NCBI RefSeq assembly: GCF_007954275.1
Contig: NZ_VOLT01000001.1
Coordinates: 434,001 to 498,000, forward strand
Direction: 5' to 3'
From: Colwellia demingiae
GTDB taxonomy: Bacteria > Pseudomonadota > Gammaproteobacteria > Enterobacterales > Alteromonadaceae
Length of the DNA: 64,000 nt
Shown piece by piece: positions 16,662 to 25,849 of this stretch; positions within the stretch are counted from its first letter, which is position 1; the number at the start of each line of letters is the position of its first letter. Below the pieces are notes generated by a model. The model had not been told where the DNA came from. It saw only the letters and a program-made list of their open reading frames with translations, and searched no databases. Position numbers and translations under genes: made by a program.

Positions 16662-17738
16662 ATGCCGTTTTTACTGCTAAAAAAAACACCCAATGTTTTT
16701 ACTCACAACTTTGTAATATTATGCCTGTTTTTTATTACGCTATGTCAGATACCATCAGTATTCGCGTTTGAGAAAAAAGAAACTATTGAGCTATCCGTTC
16801 TGGGTGATTTTGAGATTAGCTTTTCAACAATAGAGAAAGAGGCATTCATAGTCGGTCAAAATTTAATTGGAGAAGTAACCTACAAGCCTGGGGAAAACTA
16901 TTCTGTTGTACTTCCGTTTGATGTTCAAAAAGTTACTTACCATATAAAAAATGGAAGCTATGTAGAGCAAGGTGAAACCATTGCTACGGTTGAAGGATAT
17001 GATGTCCATCACTTCCTCGACGAGTTTGAGTCAGCTAAAATAATATTGGAAGCTTCAGAAAATCATTTTCAAACGAATAAAGCTTATTTTGAGAATAAAA
17101 CCATAAAAAGCACCCAATGGATTGAAATTACCAAAAGTTACTTCGAAGCTAAATTAAATTTTGAACATTTCCAACATCAAATGTCTTTTTTACATATTGA
17201 TAAAAATGAAAAGATTACGCTTATTAGTCCTAAAAATGGGATCGTAAAAATAGCTAATTTTCAGAATATAAAGTCAGAAGGAGATCTTGCTTTTGATGTT
17301 ATAAATACTGACTCGGTGCAAGTAAAGATCACCACGCCACTCTCCTACGCTACCAACCTCTCCCATTTTATTATGTCATCCTCTTGTGAGCTTGAAATTA
17401 ACAGCTTTGAAAGTATTGTCGATAAGTATCACCAAACAGTATGGGCTTCACCGAAGTCTGAACAATGTAAATTAACACTGGGTCAATCGGTAAAGCTTAC
17501 CCCCATTCTCAACTTTGATGGTTATAAAGTCCCTAAATCATCAATTTTTGAGCTTAATGATAAAGACTATATTGCCATAAAATCTGAAAATACAGTGTCA
17601 CTAATTTCTATCCTTATTGTTGGGGCAAACAATAAGGAATATTACGTTACCGCTAAACAAGATATCAGTAATAAGAAAGCACTTGTTAGCTCAGTAAGTA
17701 TCCTTCAAGGAAAGTTACTTGAGTTAGGAGTTGAGTAG
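16662..17738 (+). CDS. RND efflux periplasmic adaptor
   Basis: 358 residues with an N-terminal hydrophobic signal (about 15-37; cleavage near VFAFEKKE). The order is that of membrane-fusion proteins: barrel-sandwich half (FDVQKVTYHIKNGSYVEQGETIATVEGYDV), alpha-hairpin (about 115-170), second half (LISPKNGIVKIANFQNIKSEGDLAFDVI) and beta-barrel/MP domains. The sequence is poorly conserved otherwise, and no His-rich metal extension is present. The stop TAG directly abuts the ATG of the pump gene, so the two are coupled. The start ATG has no strong ribosome site. Confidence 0.75.
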   Translation: MPFLLLKKTPNVFTHNFVILCLFFITLCQIPSVFAFEKKETIELSVLGDFEISFSTIEKEAFIVGQNLIGEVTYKPGENYSVVLPFDVQKVTYHIKNGSYVEQGETIATVEGYDVHHFLDEFESAKIILEASENHFQTNKAYFENKTIKSTQWIEITKSYFEAKLNFEHFQHQMSFLHIDKNEKITLISPKNGIVKIANFQNIKSEGDLAFDVINTDSVQVKITTPLSYATNLSHFIMSSSCELEINSFESIVDKYHQTVWASPKSEQCKLTLGQSVKLTPILNFDGYKVPKSSIFELNDKDYIAIKSENTVSLISILIVGANNKEYYVTAKQDISNKKALVSSVSILQGKLLELGVE

Positions 17739-20700
17739 ATGCTGAACTTCCTTATTAAATTTTCTCTCACCCAACGCTTATTTGTCTGCATATTTGTTGT
17801 ACTTACCTTATTTGTCGGCGCTAAGTCTTGGTTAAGTATACCCATCGATGCTTTTCCAGAAATATCACCTACACAAGTTAAAATTGTACTTAAATTACCC
17901 GGAATGAATGCCTTAGAGATTGAGTCTCAAGTAACACGAGTAATTGAAACAGAGTTACTCGGTATACCATCACAAGAAATGCTTCGTTCCACAACTAAAT
18001 ATGCAATCACGGACATCACTATTGATTTTGAAGAAGGAACTGACATTTATTGGGCACGACAACAGGTAAATGAACGTTTGGCAAACATACTCCCTTCCCT
18101 ACCTTCAAATATAAGTGGCGGTATGGCGCCAATGAGCACACCACTAAGTGAAGTGTTTATGTTTACCGTAGAGAACCCTACGCTATCGCTAACACAAAGA
18201 AGAGAGTTATTAGATTGGCATATTCGCCCACTATTACGAACAGTTTCAGGTGTCGCAGATGTAAATAGTTTGGGTGGGCATGTTAAAGCCTATGAAATAA
18301 CACCTGATATATTGCTAATGCAACAATACAACATTTCTTTTAACGAGTTAGAAACCGCTATAACAGCCACAAACCAAAATGGAGGTGTTGGTCGTCTGGT
18401 AAAAGGTAATGATACCTTAATACTTAGAACTGAAGGTAAATTTGAAAATATTGATTCATTAAAAAATGCGGTTATAAAAACGACTAAAAACAAGGTCATT
18501 AAATTACACAATATAGCGACGATATCGATAGGTAGTTTAACCCGCTATGGTGCCGTTTCTAAGAATGGTGAAGAAGCGGTCCAAGGTTTAATCATTGCGT
18601 TAAAAAACAGTAATACCGCTAAGGTAGTTGATGATGTGAAAAATAAGCTGAAAACTATAGAGGCATCTTTACCTACAGGAACAAAGATCAACGTTTTCTA
18701 TGACAGATCTAACCTGATCAATACGGCAATTAATACCATCACCAATGCATTAAGCCAAGCCGTTATATTGGTTATAGTATTACTGGCTATTTTTCTAGGT
18801 GATATACGCTCATCATTAGTTGTTGCACTTTCTTTACCAATGTCAGCATTAATGACCTTTATACTGATGAAAGAGTTTGATTTATCCGCTAATTTAATGA
18901 GCTTAGGCGGGCTAGTAATCGCTATAGGCATGTTAGTAGACTCTTCTGTTGTCATTGTTGAAAACATTGTAAATAGACTCTCAAGTAATCAACATTTACC
19001 TCGGTTACATGTCATCTATCGTGCTTGCAAAGAAGTCGCAACACCCGTATTTTCTGGCACAATTATTATAATTATAGTCTTCTCTCCTTTACTTATGCTC
19101 TCTGGTTTAGAAGGTAAATTATTTACCCCTGTCGCCCTTACGATTGTATTTGCCATGTTAAGCGCACTACTTCTATCTTTGACTATTATTCCAATATTAG
19201 CGTCATTATTATTAAAAAACGAACCTGTTAAACAACCAAAACTAGTCACTTTTTTGCAGCGTTTTTATTCAAAGACACTGCGTAAAACCATTAACAAGCC
19301 GCTAGCCATTGTCGTGTTATCAATAAGTACTTTCATTGTTAGCATTGTACTTTTTCAAGGGTTAGGTAAAAGCTTTATGCCTGTACTTGATGAGGGCGAC
19401 ATCATCGTTCAACTCGAAAAATCGCCTAGTATCTCTTTGGCTTCATCTGTTGATATAGATGAACAAATTGAGAAGGCGCTTTTAAAAAACACACCTGAAA
19501 TAATTCAGATTGTAGCGCGTACAGGATCCGATGAGCTTGGCCTAGACCCAATGGGATTAAACGAGACCGATGTATTTATGGAGTTAGCACCAAAGTCGAC
19601 ATGGCGCTTTGACACTAAAACCGAGCTTATCGAGGATATTCGCAACACACTTGCCAACTATCCTGGCATGAACATAGGTTTCACTCAGCCAATTCAAATG
19701 CGCGTATCAGAAATGCTAACCGGTGGAACTGGCGATATTTCTATCAAAGTTTTTGGCAATGACATTGCCACATTAACTTCACTTGCTGAAGAAATTTCGG
19801 CTTTGGCAAATAAAATACCAGGCGCTTCAGATGTACAGATGGCCTTAATTGAAGGGGGGAAATACGTAAATATTAAACTGATTCCTGAAGTAGCAAGTCA
19901 GTTCGGTTTATCCACCCAAGCGTTAAGTCATTACTTGAAATATCAATTAGAAGGATTGCAAATTTCATCCTTACTTGATGGAAATCATGCTGTTCCTATC
20001 GTATTCAATAGCGCAAAAAATATAACGTCTACTGCTGATGAAATATCGTCCATTCATGCACTAAAACAAAAGCTAATTTTAATGCCTAATAACGTTTTAC
20101 TTCCCCTTGAGCAAGTTGCCAATATCAGTATGAAAAATGGTCCACTATTAATTGAAAGGGAAAAAGGCAACCGATTTGCCTCGGTGAGTGCAAATGTTGT
20201 TAACAGAGACGTTGTTAGCTTTGTTGATGAATTAAACATGAAAATAAAAAATGAAATAGCGCTACCTAGCGGCTATACCTTAACCTTTGGAGGTGAGTTT
20301 GAAAGTCAGCAACGCGCGACTAAAAACCTGCTATTTCTAATACCCATAGCGCTTATTTTGATCTTTATAATATTGTTCACCACTTTTAATTCTCTTGCTA
20401 AATCGAGCCTGATTATTGCCAATATTCCGTTTGCCTTAATGGGCGGCGTTATTGCGCTCTATGTGAGTAACGAATACTTATCCGTACCTGCTTCCGTTGG
20501 TTTTATCGCATTACTCGGCATCGCGGTACTCAACGGGATAGTAATGATCAGTTATTTTGAACAAACCAAACAAGCTGCCGAAAGTTTGCATAACCGGATC
20601 ATTGACGGTGCAAAGCGCCGACTTAGACCTGTTTTAATGACCGCAACCACAGCAATGTTTGGCTTGTTACCCTTAGTTTTTGCAACAGGTCCTGGCGCTG

Positions 20701-20813
20701 AAATTCAAAAACCATTAGCTATTGTTGTTATTGGCGGCTTAATAACATCAACAATTACCACCCTATATCTATTACCACTATTTTATTGCTGGTTGGAGAA
20801 ACGAAATGCCTGA
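17739..20813 (+). CDS. HME-family RND heavy-metal efflux pump (CzcA/CusA-like)
   Basis: 1024 residues, the usual size, with 12 predicted membrane helices in two halves. Landmarks include a helix-4 motif IGMLVDSSVVIVENI (proton-relay Asp/Glu; CzcA has DFGxIVDGxVVxxEN), the porter segment QPIQMRVSEMLTGGTGDISIKVFG-like region near 655, and a C-terminal GIAVLNGIVMISY. These place it in the heavy-metal HME class; the metal cannot be fixed by eye. It follows its adaptor without a gap and overlaps the DUF3240 gene by 8 bp. No outer-membrane factor gene is in the window, so an unlinked TolC-type protein must serve. Confidence 0.85.
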   Translation: MLNFLIKFSLTQRLFVCIFVVLTLFVGAKSWLSIPIDAFPEISPTQVKIVLKLPGMNALEIESQVTRVIETELLGIPSQEMLRSTTKYAITDITIDFEEGTDIYWARQQVNERLANILPSLPSNISGGMAPMSTPLSEVFMFTVENPTLSLTQRRELLDWHIRPLLRTVSGVADVNSLGGHVKAYEITPDILLMQQYNISFNELETAITATNQNGGVGRLVKGNDTLILRTEGKFENIDSLKNAVIKTTKNKVIKLHNIATISIGSLTRYGAVSKNGEEAVQGLIIALKNSNTAKVVDDVKNKLKTIEASLPTGTKINVFYDRSNLINTAINTITNALSQAVILVIVLLAIFLGDIRSSLVVALSLPMSALMTFILMKEFDLSANLMSLGGLVIAIGMLVDSSVVIVENIVNRLSSNQHLPRLHVIYRACKEVATPVFSGTIIIIIVFSPLLMLSGLEGKLFTPVALTIVFAMLSALLLSLTIIPILASLLLKNEPVKQPKLVTFLQRFYSKTLRKTINKPLAIVVLSISTFIVSIVLFQGLGKSFMPVLDEGDIIVQLEKSPSISLASSVDIDEQIEKALLKNTPEIIQIVARTGSDELGLDPMGLNETDVFMELAPKSTWRFDTKTELIEDIRNTLANYPGMNIGFTQPIQMRVSEMLTGGTGDISIKVFGNDIATLTSLAEEISALANKIPGASDVQMALIEGGKYVNIKLIPEVASQFGLSTQALSHYLKYQLEGLQISSLLDGNHAVPIVFNSAKNITSTADEISSIHALKQKLILMPNNVLLPLEQVANISMKNGPLLIEREKGNRFASVSANVVNRDVVSFVDELNMKIKNEIALPSGYTLTFGGEFESQQRATKNLLFLIPIALILIFIILFTTFNSLAKSSLIIANIPFALMGGVIALYVSNEYLSVPASVGFIALLGIAVLNGIVMISYFEQTKQAAESLHNRIIDGAKRRLRPVLMTATTAMFGLLPLVFATGPGAEIQKPLAIVVIGGLITSTITTLYLLPLFYCWLEKRNA

Positions 20814-21108
20814 ACAAGTAATATTTACCTTAAACGTACCTACGGGTTTAAAAGATGACGTCGTTGATAAATTAATCACCTTTTCGAATATTACCGGATT
20901 TAATTTAAAAAAAATAAATGGCTACAGTAAAGAACATAGTCAATTTGATATTGCTGAACAAGTTGAAGGATATAGAGCTTTTTATCAAATCGAGGTACTC
21001 ATATTTTTAAAAGATATTAAACAACTTAAGGCAAGCCTCAATCCTATTTGCCAACCGGCTAAGTTAAGGTATTGGCTTACACCCGTTATAGAAAGTGCAC
21101 ATTTTTAA
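20806..21108 (+). CDS. DUF3240 small protein associated with HME-RND pump
   Basis: 100 residues, no signal peptide. It resembles the DUF3240 family of small ferredoxin-like/PII-like-fold proteins commonly found after CzcA/CusA genes: MPEQVIFTLNVPTGLKDDVVDKL at the start and RYWLTPVIES near the end. The ATG lies inside the last codons of the pump gene, so expression is coupled. Role is unknown; a cytoplasmic regulator or metal-handling accessory of the pump is the reasonable guess. Confidence 0.7.
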   Translation: MPEQVIFTLNVPTGLKDDVVDKLITFSNITGFNLKKINGYSKEHSQFDIAEQVEGYRAFYQIEVLIFLKDIKQLKASLNPICQPAKLRYWLTPVIESAHF

Positions 21109-21136
21109 CCCTGTAGAAAATAAAAGAGAGGTTGTT

Positions 21137-21856
21137 ATGAATAGTAAAAGAGAACAGGTTTTCGTATGGAGTGGTAAAATTAGACTTTTTCATTGGATAA
21201 ATGTTATCGCCATTTTATTACTCATTGTTATCGGTGTTGTCATATTGAATGGCAAACTTTTTGGCGTAAGCACTGACGGAAAAGTGCTATTAAAAACAAT
21301 ACATGTGATTGTTGGATATGTTTTTTCTGCAAACTTAATTTTCCGTTTAATCATTGCTTTTATCGGTAAAACGTATGAGAGGTGGGGCAAAATGCTACCA
21401 TTTAACAAAGGTTTTATAGCGGAATTAATCGAGTTCAAACAACAAAAAAAACTAGCGTACAAGGGGCATAACCCAGCAGGTAAACTAATGGTGTTAGCGC
21501 TGTTATCATTAATGAGTGTTCAAATGGTTTCAGGTCTTGTCATCGCTGGTACTGATATTTATTACCCCCCTTTTGGTAACTATTTCACCCAGAGCATCGC
21601 TATTGATAAAGACAATTTAGCGGTGATAAAACCTTATTCAAAAGAAAATATCGATGAGGTATCTTATCAAGCAATGAGAGATTTTAGAAAACCCTTTATT
21701 ACCGCGCATGTGTATTCTTTTTACTGTCTTTTATTTCTTATTCCATTGCATATTATCGGTGTCATCGTTGCTGAAAGACGCGAACGAAGCGCTATTGTAT
21801 CTGCGATGTTCAATGGTTATAAATATCTCCCTAAAGATGAGATAGCTGATCACTAG
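21137..21856 (+). CDS. Cytochrome b561 / Ni-Fe-hydrogenase-type cytochrome b
   Basis: 239 residues with four main membrane helices and the His pattern of di-heme b cytochromes: RLFHWINVIAI (helix 1), KTIHVIVGYVF (helix 2), and paired His in the last helix (TAHVYSFYCLLFLIPLHIIGV). ATG at 21137 follows GAGAGG; an in-frame start further upstream would overlap the DUF3240 gene. It moves electrons across or within the membrane, usually from quinol to a periplasmic partner, but no partner is encoded here. Its presence at the end of a metal-efflux operon suggests a redox step on the exported metal or repair of metal-stressed respiration. Confidence 0.75.
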   Translation: MNSKREQVFVWSGKIRLFHWINVIAILLLIVIGVVILNGKLFGVSTDGKVLLKTIHVIVGYVFSANLIFRLIIAFIGKTYERWGKMLPFNKGFIAELIEFKQQKKLAYKGHNPAGKLMVLALLSLMSVQMVSGLVIAGTDIYYPPFGNYFTQSIAIDKDNLAVIKPYSKENIDEVSYQAMRDFRKPFITAHVYSFYCLLFLIPLHIIGVIVAERRERSAIVSAMFNGYKYLPKDEIADH

Positions 21857-21878
21857 ACACGGCAGGTAAATACTGGCA

Positions 21879-21918
21879 ATGCTCACTATAAAAATCGAAT
21901 AATCAACGTAGTGGGCAT
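21879..21918. terminator. Convergent terminator hairpin
   Basis: ATGCTCACTA / TAGTGGGCAT (21879-21888, 21909-21918), 10 pairs with one G-T, between the convergent cytochrome b561 and REC-EAL genes. Confidence 0.4.
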
Positions 21919-21945
21919 ATCAAACGAGTTATTAACCAATAAGAA

Positions 21946-23139
21946 TTATCCTTTAAACTGCCATTTATCAAATTGATCCGCTGGCATAGGTTTGGCAATA
22001 TAATATCCTTGCGCTATATCACAACCTTCTGCTAATAATAAATCCCATGTATCTTTATCTTCAACACCTTCGGCGACTACTTCCATATTAAGCTTATGCG
22101 CTAACATAATGCAGGTTTGAACAATGGCCTTACTTTCATTTTCTTTTTTCATATTAGCAACAAAGGACTGGTCAATTTTCAATTCAGTAAAAGGTATTTT
22201 ATGTAACTGCGACAGTGAAGAATAACCCGTACCAAAATCATCAATCGACAGTTGAAAGCCCTTTAACCTAAGACGAGTTAGAATATCTAATGAAGTAACT
22301 TCAATGTCCATTAAGGTACTTTCGGTCAACTCTAAAACAATCAGAGAAGGATCAAGTTCGTACTGCTTAACAAGCATTTTTAGTTGTTCTGGCAGTTTCA
22401 AACTATTTATATTTTGTGCCGATATATTAATAGACAAGCGAATAGTTTTATCTACTTTTTGCCACTGTACACTTTGACTTATGGCTAATTGGATGACTAC
22501 TTCAGTAAGTTGTTCTATTAAGCCTGTCTGCTCAGCAAGTGCAATAAATTTATCAGGAGGAATAATGCCAAATTCAGGGTGTAACCAGCGAATTAATGCT
22601 TCAGCGCCATGAACACTTTGCGTTTCCATATTAATTTGAGGTTGATAATATAAAACGAGTTGTTTGTTATCAATAGCATCACGTAAGTCTTGTTCCGTTG
22701 GAATGAAGTCAAACTTACCTTGACTTCCTTTATCATTATTGGAGCTAACAAGTTCTCTTTGTGCCTGCCTATTCGACAGAGAGGTCAAAAAGGACGTTAA
22801 TACCTCTGTATTAATGGGTTTGGTAAAGGTCTTAGTGACATTTAAGCCACAACTTAGCGCTAACGTTTCAGCTGAGTGTAATACTCCGCTGTCATAACCA
22901 CTGATTAACATTAAGCTTGCCGGACAATTTTGCTGGGCTAAGTGACGAATAACTTCTACTCCATCCATTTCAGGCATCATCAAATCTAATAATATAATGT
23001 CTTCGGGATATAGAGCTAAGGTCAAAAATTCACGTGGATGTTGAAATACTTCTACCAGATTAAAAATAGGCTCGATGATAGTTTTCAGTAAATTACAGGT
23101 TAACCTGTCATCATCAACAATAAAGACTCTATTGATCAT
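21946..23139 (-). CDS. Response regulator with EAL phosphodiesterase domain
   Basis: 397 residues: receiver (about 1-120; FIVDDDRLT, DIILLDLMMPEMDGVE) followed by a complete EAL domain (about 145-395; YYQPQINMETQSVHGAEALIRW, DDFGTGYSSLSQLHKIPFTELKIDQSF, VVAEGVEDKDTW). Catalytic Glu of EAL, DDFGTG and EGVE are intact, so it should hydrolyse c-di-GMP under control of phosphorylation. The best start is the ATG at 23139 (MINRVFIVDDD), six bases after AAGGTG; it overlaps the end of the upstream hybrid kinase by 11 bp. The kinase, if functional, is the likely phosphodonor. Confidence 0.85.
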   Translation of the reverse strand: MINRVFIVDDDRLTCNLLKTIIEPIFNLVEVFQHPREFLTLALYPEDIILLDLMMPEMDGVEVIRHLAQQNCPASLMLISGYDSGVLHSAETLALSCGLNVTKTFTKPINTEVLTSFLTSLSNRQAQRELVSSNNDKGSQGKFDFIPTEQDLRDAIDNKQLVLYYQPQINMETQSVHGAEALIRWLHPEFGIIPPDKFIALAEQTGLIEQLTEVVIQLAISQSVQWQKVDKTIRLSINISAQNINSLKLPEQLKMLVKQYELDPSLIVLELTESTLMDIEVTSLDILTRLRLKGFQLSIDDFGTGYSSLSQLHKIPFTELKIDQSFVANMKKENESKAIVQTCIMLAHKLNMEVVAEGVEDKDTWDLLLAEGCDIAQGYYIAKPMPADQFDKWQFKG

Positions 23140-25828
23140 TATCATCACCTTCAACATGTGCTTTTAAAACATTTCCCTCTAGTTCTCTGCTTTTTACAAT
23201 ATACTTATGTAATGGTTTATCCATTACTATAAAGTGGTCAATTAGCCATTCGCACATTTCTGTACATAACCACAATAGAATTTCTTTGTCTGAACAGGAT
23301 TTAAGCTTTTGGGTCAGTTGTTTAACAATCATCTGGTGAACATCACAATGATTTTTAGTATAAGGATAATGACAACGTTTCATAGCCAATTCTTCTCTAG
23401 CAAAATGCTGCTGGGTATATTCAACTAACTCAGTGATAATTTCTTGTAACGGCTGGTGAAAGTCTTCTACGGTCAACAAGTCTTGACAACGATTAAGTAA
23501 GATACACATAAATTGATGATCAGTATCGAGTATTCCTCCGTCATCAATGCTCATTTCATCCGTCCATAGTAATCTTGTCACTTGCAAAATCTCAGCGCTT
23601 TTTTGAGTGTTTTCGTTACTATTCGTCTTAGTCTCCTGCTTATGATACTCAATAATATCGGCGTTTTGTTTGTCTAAACAATTTCTAACTCTACTCAGTA
23701 AAAAATTATTATCATAAGGTTTTTCAATGATAGCTTCGTCTAACTTTATTTTATTACCAACTTGATCACCTTGAAAACCGCTAGCCAATAATATTTTTAA
23801 TGTAGGATACAGCTTTTGCGCTTTTTCAACCAAAAGATAGCCGTTCATTTTGGGCATAATAATGTCTGAAAATAGTAAGTCTATTGCGTTTTTCTCTAGA
23901 ACATCTAACGCTTCGATACCATTCTCAGCGGTTAAAACACGATAACCTTTTTCCATTAATATCGTTTGAGCTAACGTACGCAATTGAGGTTCATCATCTA
24001 CAACAAGAATGGTTTCATTACCAGCTACATTCAGGTTTTCGTTTATATTTTCGTCTATATTTTCTGTTTTGTTTTCTGTTTTAACTACGGGGAAATACAG
24101 TGAAAATCTCGTTCCTTCACCAAGCTCTGAATACACATTAATAGCGCCCAAGGATGATTTCATAAAACCATATACTTGAGATAACCCTAATCCTGAACCT
24201 TGCTCTCCTTTAGTTGAAAAAAACGGTTCGAAAATTTTATCTTGCACTGTTTGACTCATGCCTGAGCCATTATCTTCAATTGATAATTGAACATACTTGC
24301 CCTGATGAACATTAAAACTGCTGGCTTGCTCTTTTGATAATGTCACCTCACGCGTTGATAAGGTTAAAACGCCGCCTTCGGGCATTGCATGCATAGCATT
24401 AATAGCCATATTCAATAACACGTCTTCAAAAGAGTTTTGGTCTATATCAACCTGACTAATATCATCATTAAGGTTAAGTCTTAATTCTACCGATAGTAAT
24501 GTCTTACGCAGCACATCTTTATTGTTTTTGACTATGTTATTTAGATTTGATTCTTGACTAGATTCAGGTGATTGACGAGAGAACGAGAGCAATTTACGGG
24601 TCAGTTTAGCACCTCGATTGCCCGCTTGATTAATTTGGTCAACAAAATCAAATAATGCCGGTTGTTCTTGTAGTTGGGATTTGAGAATATCACTATAGCC
24701 AAGAATAACACCCAGCACATTATTATAATCATGGGCAATACCACCGGTTAGTTGCCCAAGGGCTTCCATCTTTTGTGTTCTATTCAGTCGTTTCTCATGC
24801 TGTTTAATTTTAGATAAGTCATGACATACCCCAACAAAACGTTTTCGTTCATCCAGGTTTTCTGGCAGCTCTGCAATAGTTAAGAGTAAAGGAAATTCTA
24901 TCTGATTTTTATTTATACCGACCAGCTCCCTGCCTTTACCTATTATTTTATTTTCACCCGTTTTTAAATGGTTATTTATATAATCATCATGTTGCGAAGC
25001 TACATTGTCTGGCATCAGCAAACTAACATTTTTGCCAATTAATTCTTCTGTGCTATAACCAAACATTAGCCCTGTTGCTCTATTACAACTTTGTATCAAA
25101 CCCAAATCATTAATGGTAATAACGGCATCAAATATAGCATCAATAGTTTGTGTTAGTTCTTTTTGTTGCTCAGATATTTTAATAAGATTATCAATATTTT
25201 CTGTGACATCATGACCGACATATATGATACCTTCAATCTCACCATTGTCTTTCCTTAGAGGGAATTTAGAGGCATCAACCACTTTATTATCATCATAAAA
25301 CGTTCGACAACTCGAAATAGGAATACTATTGCCGTTTAAGATCTCTTGTTCTTCTATTTTAAATTTGTTTATTTGTTCATTGGAAAAACCGAGTTGTTTA
25401 TCAGTTTTTCCAATGAAAAACTCTACTGGCTGTTTTAAATAGTGGGCAAAAGCATTATTCGCTAAAATATATTGGTGGTCAGTATTCTTAGCATAAATCA
25501 AATCAGGTGTTGAATTAATAACGTTCTTTATTAATGTGTTCGATTGTTCTAATTCAATCTCAGCTTGTTTTTTATCAGTAATATCGATAATAATGCCTTG
25601 ATACAAAGCAACACTTCCATCGTCACTTCGTTCAATCGTTGTTTTGTCATCGACCCAAAATAGCTGTCCTGAAGGAGAGAGCATACGATACTCTTGCGTA
25701 AAGTGTTCCACTCCTTTTTCAGTGAAAAAATCAACCTCTTTTATCACACGCGCTAAATCTTGCGGGTGCACCATATCTGCATAGTTAACTTTTCCTGTGA
25801 GTAAATCATTTGCCTGAAAACCTAACAA
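23129..25828 (-). CDS. Downstream part of the split hybrid kinase: PAS-PAS-PAS-HisKA-HATPase-REC-hemerythrin
   Basis: If translation restarts at the TTG at 25828, 899 residues follow, lacking the membrane part and half of PAS 2. The kinase core is intact: ALGQLTGGIAHDYNNVLG (phospho-His), NAMHAMPEGG (N box), DNGSGMSQTVQDKIFEPFF and GSGLGLSQVYGF. REC has DLLFSDIIMPKMNGY. The hemerythrin domain keeps its seven ligands: DTDHQFM, QHFAREE, HCDVHQM and LIDHFIVMD. A di-iron site of this type senses O2 or NO. No good ribosome site precedes the TTG, so independent expression is doubtful. Confidence 0.55.
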   Translation of the reverse strand: MLGFQANDLLTGKVNYADMVHPQDLARVIKEVDFFTEKGVEHFTQEYRMLSPSGQLFWVDDKTTIERSDDGSVALYQGIIIDITDKKQAEIELEQSNTLIKNVINSTPDLIYAKNTDHQYILANNAFAHYLKQPVEFFIGKTDKQLGFSNEQINKFKIEEQEILNGNSIPISSCRTFYDDNKVVDASKFPLRKDNGEIEGIIYVGHDVTENIDNLIKISEQQKELTQTIDAIFDAVITINDLGLIQSCNRATGLMFGYSTEELIGKNVSLLMPDNVASQHDDYINNHLKTGENKIIGKGRELVGINKNQIEFPLLLTIAELPENLDERKRFVGVCHDLSKIKQHEKRLNRTQKMEALGQLTGGIAHDYNNVLGVILGYSDILKSQLQEQPALFDFVDQINQAGNRGAKLTRKLLSFSRQSPESSQESNLNNIVKNNKDVLRKTLLSVELRLNLNDDISQVDIDQNSFEDVLLNMAINAMHAMPEGGVLTLSTREVTLSKEQASSFNVHQGKYVQLSIEDNGSGMSQTVQDKIFEPFFSTKGEQGSGLGLSQVYGFMKSSLGAINVYSELGEGTRFSLYFPVVKTENKTENIDENINENLNVAGNETILVVDDEPQLRTLAQTILMEKGYRVLTAENGIEALDVLEKNAIDLLFSDIIMPKMNGYLLVEKAQKLYPTLKILLASGFQGDQVGNKIKLDEAIIEKPYDNNFLLSRVRNCLDKQNADIIEYHKQETKTNSNENTQKSAEILQVTRLLWTDEMSIDDGGILDTDHQFMCILLNRCQDLLTVEDFHQPLQEIITELVEYTQQHFAREELAMKRCHYPYTKNHCDVHQMIVKQLTQKLKSCSDKEILLWLCTEMCEWLIDHFIVMDKPLHKYIVKSRELEGNVLKAHVEGDDNDQ

Positions 25829-25849
25829 ATCAATATTGCGTGATACATG

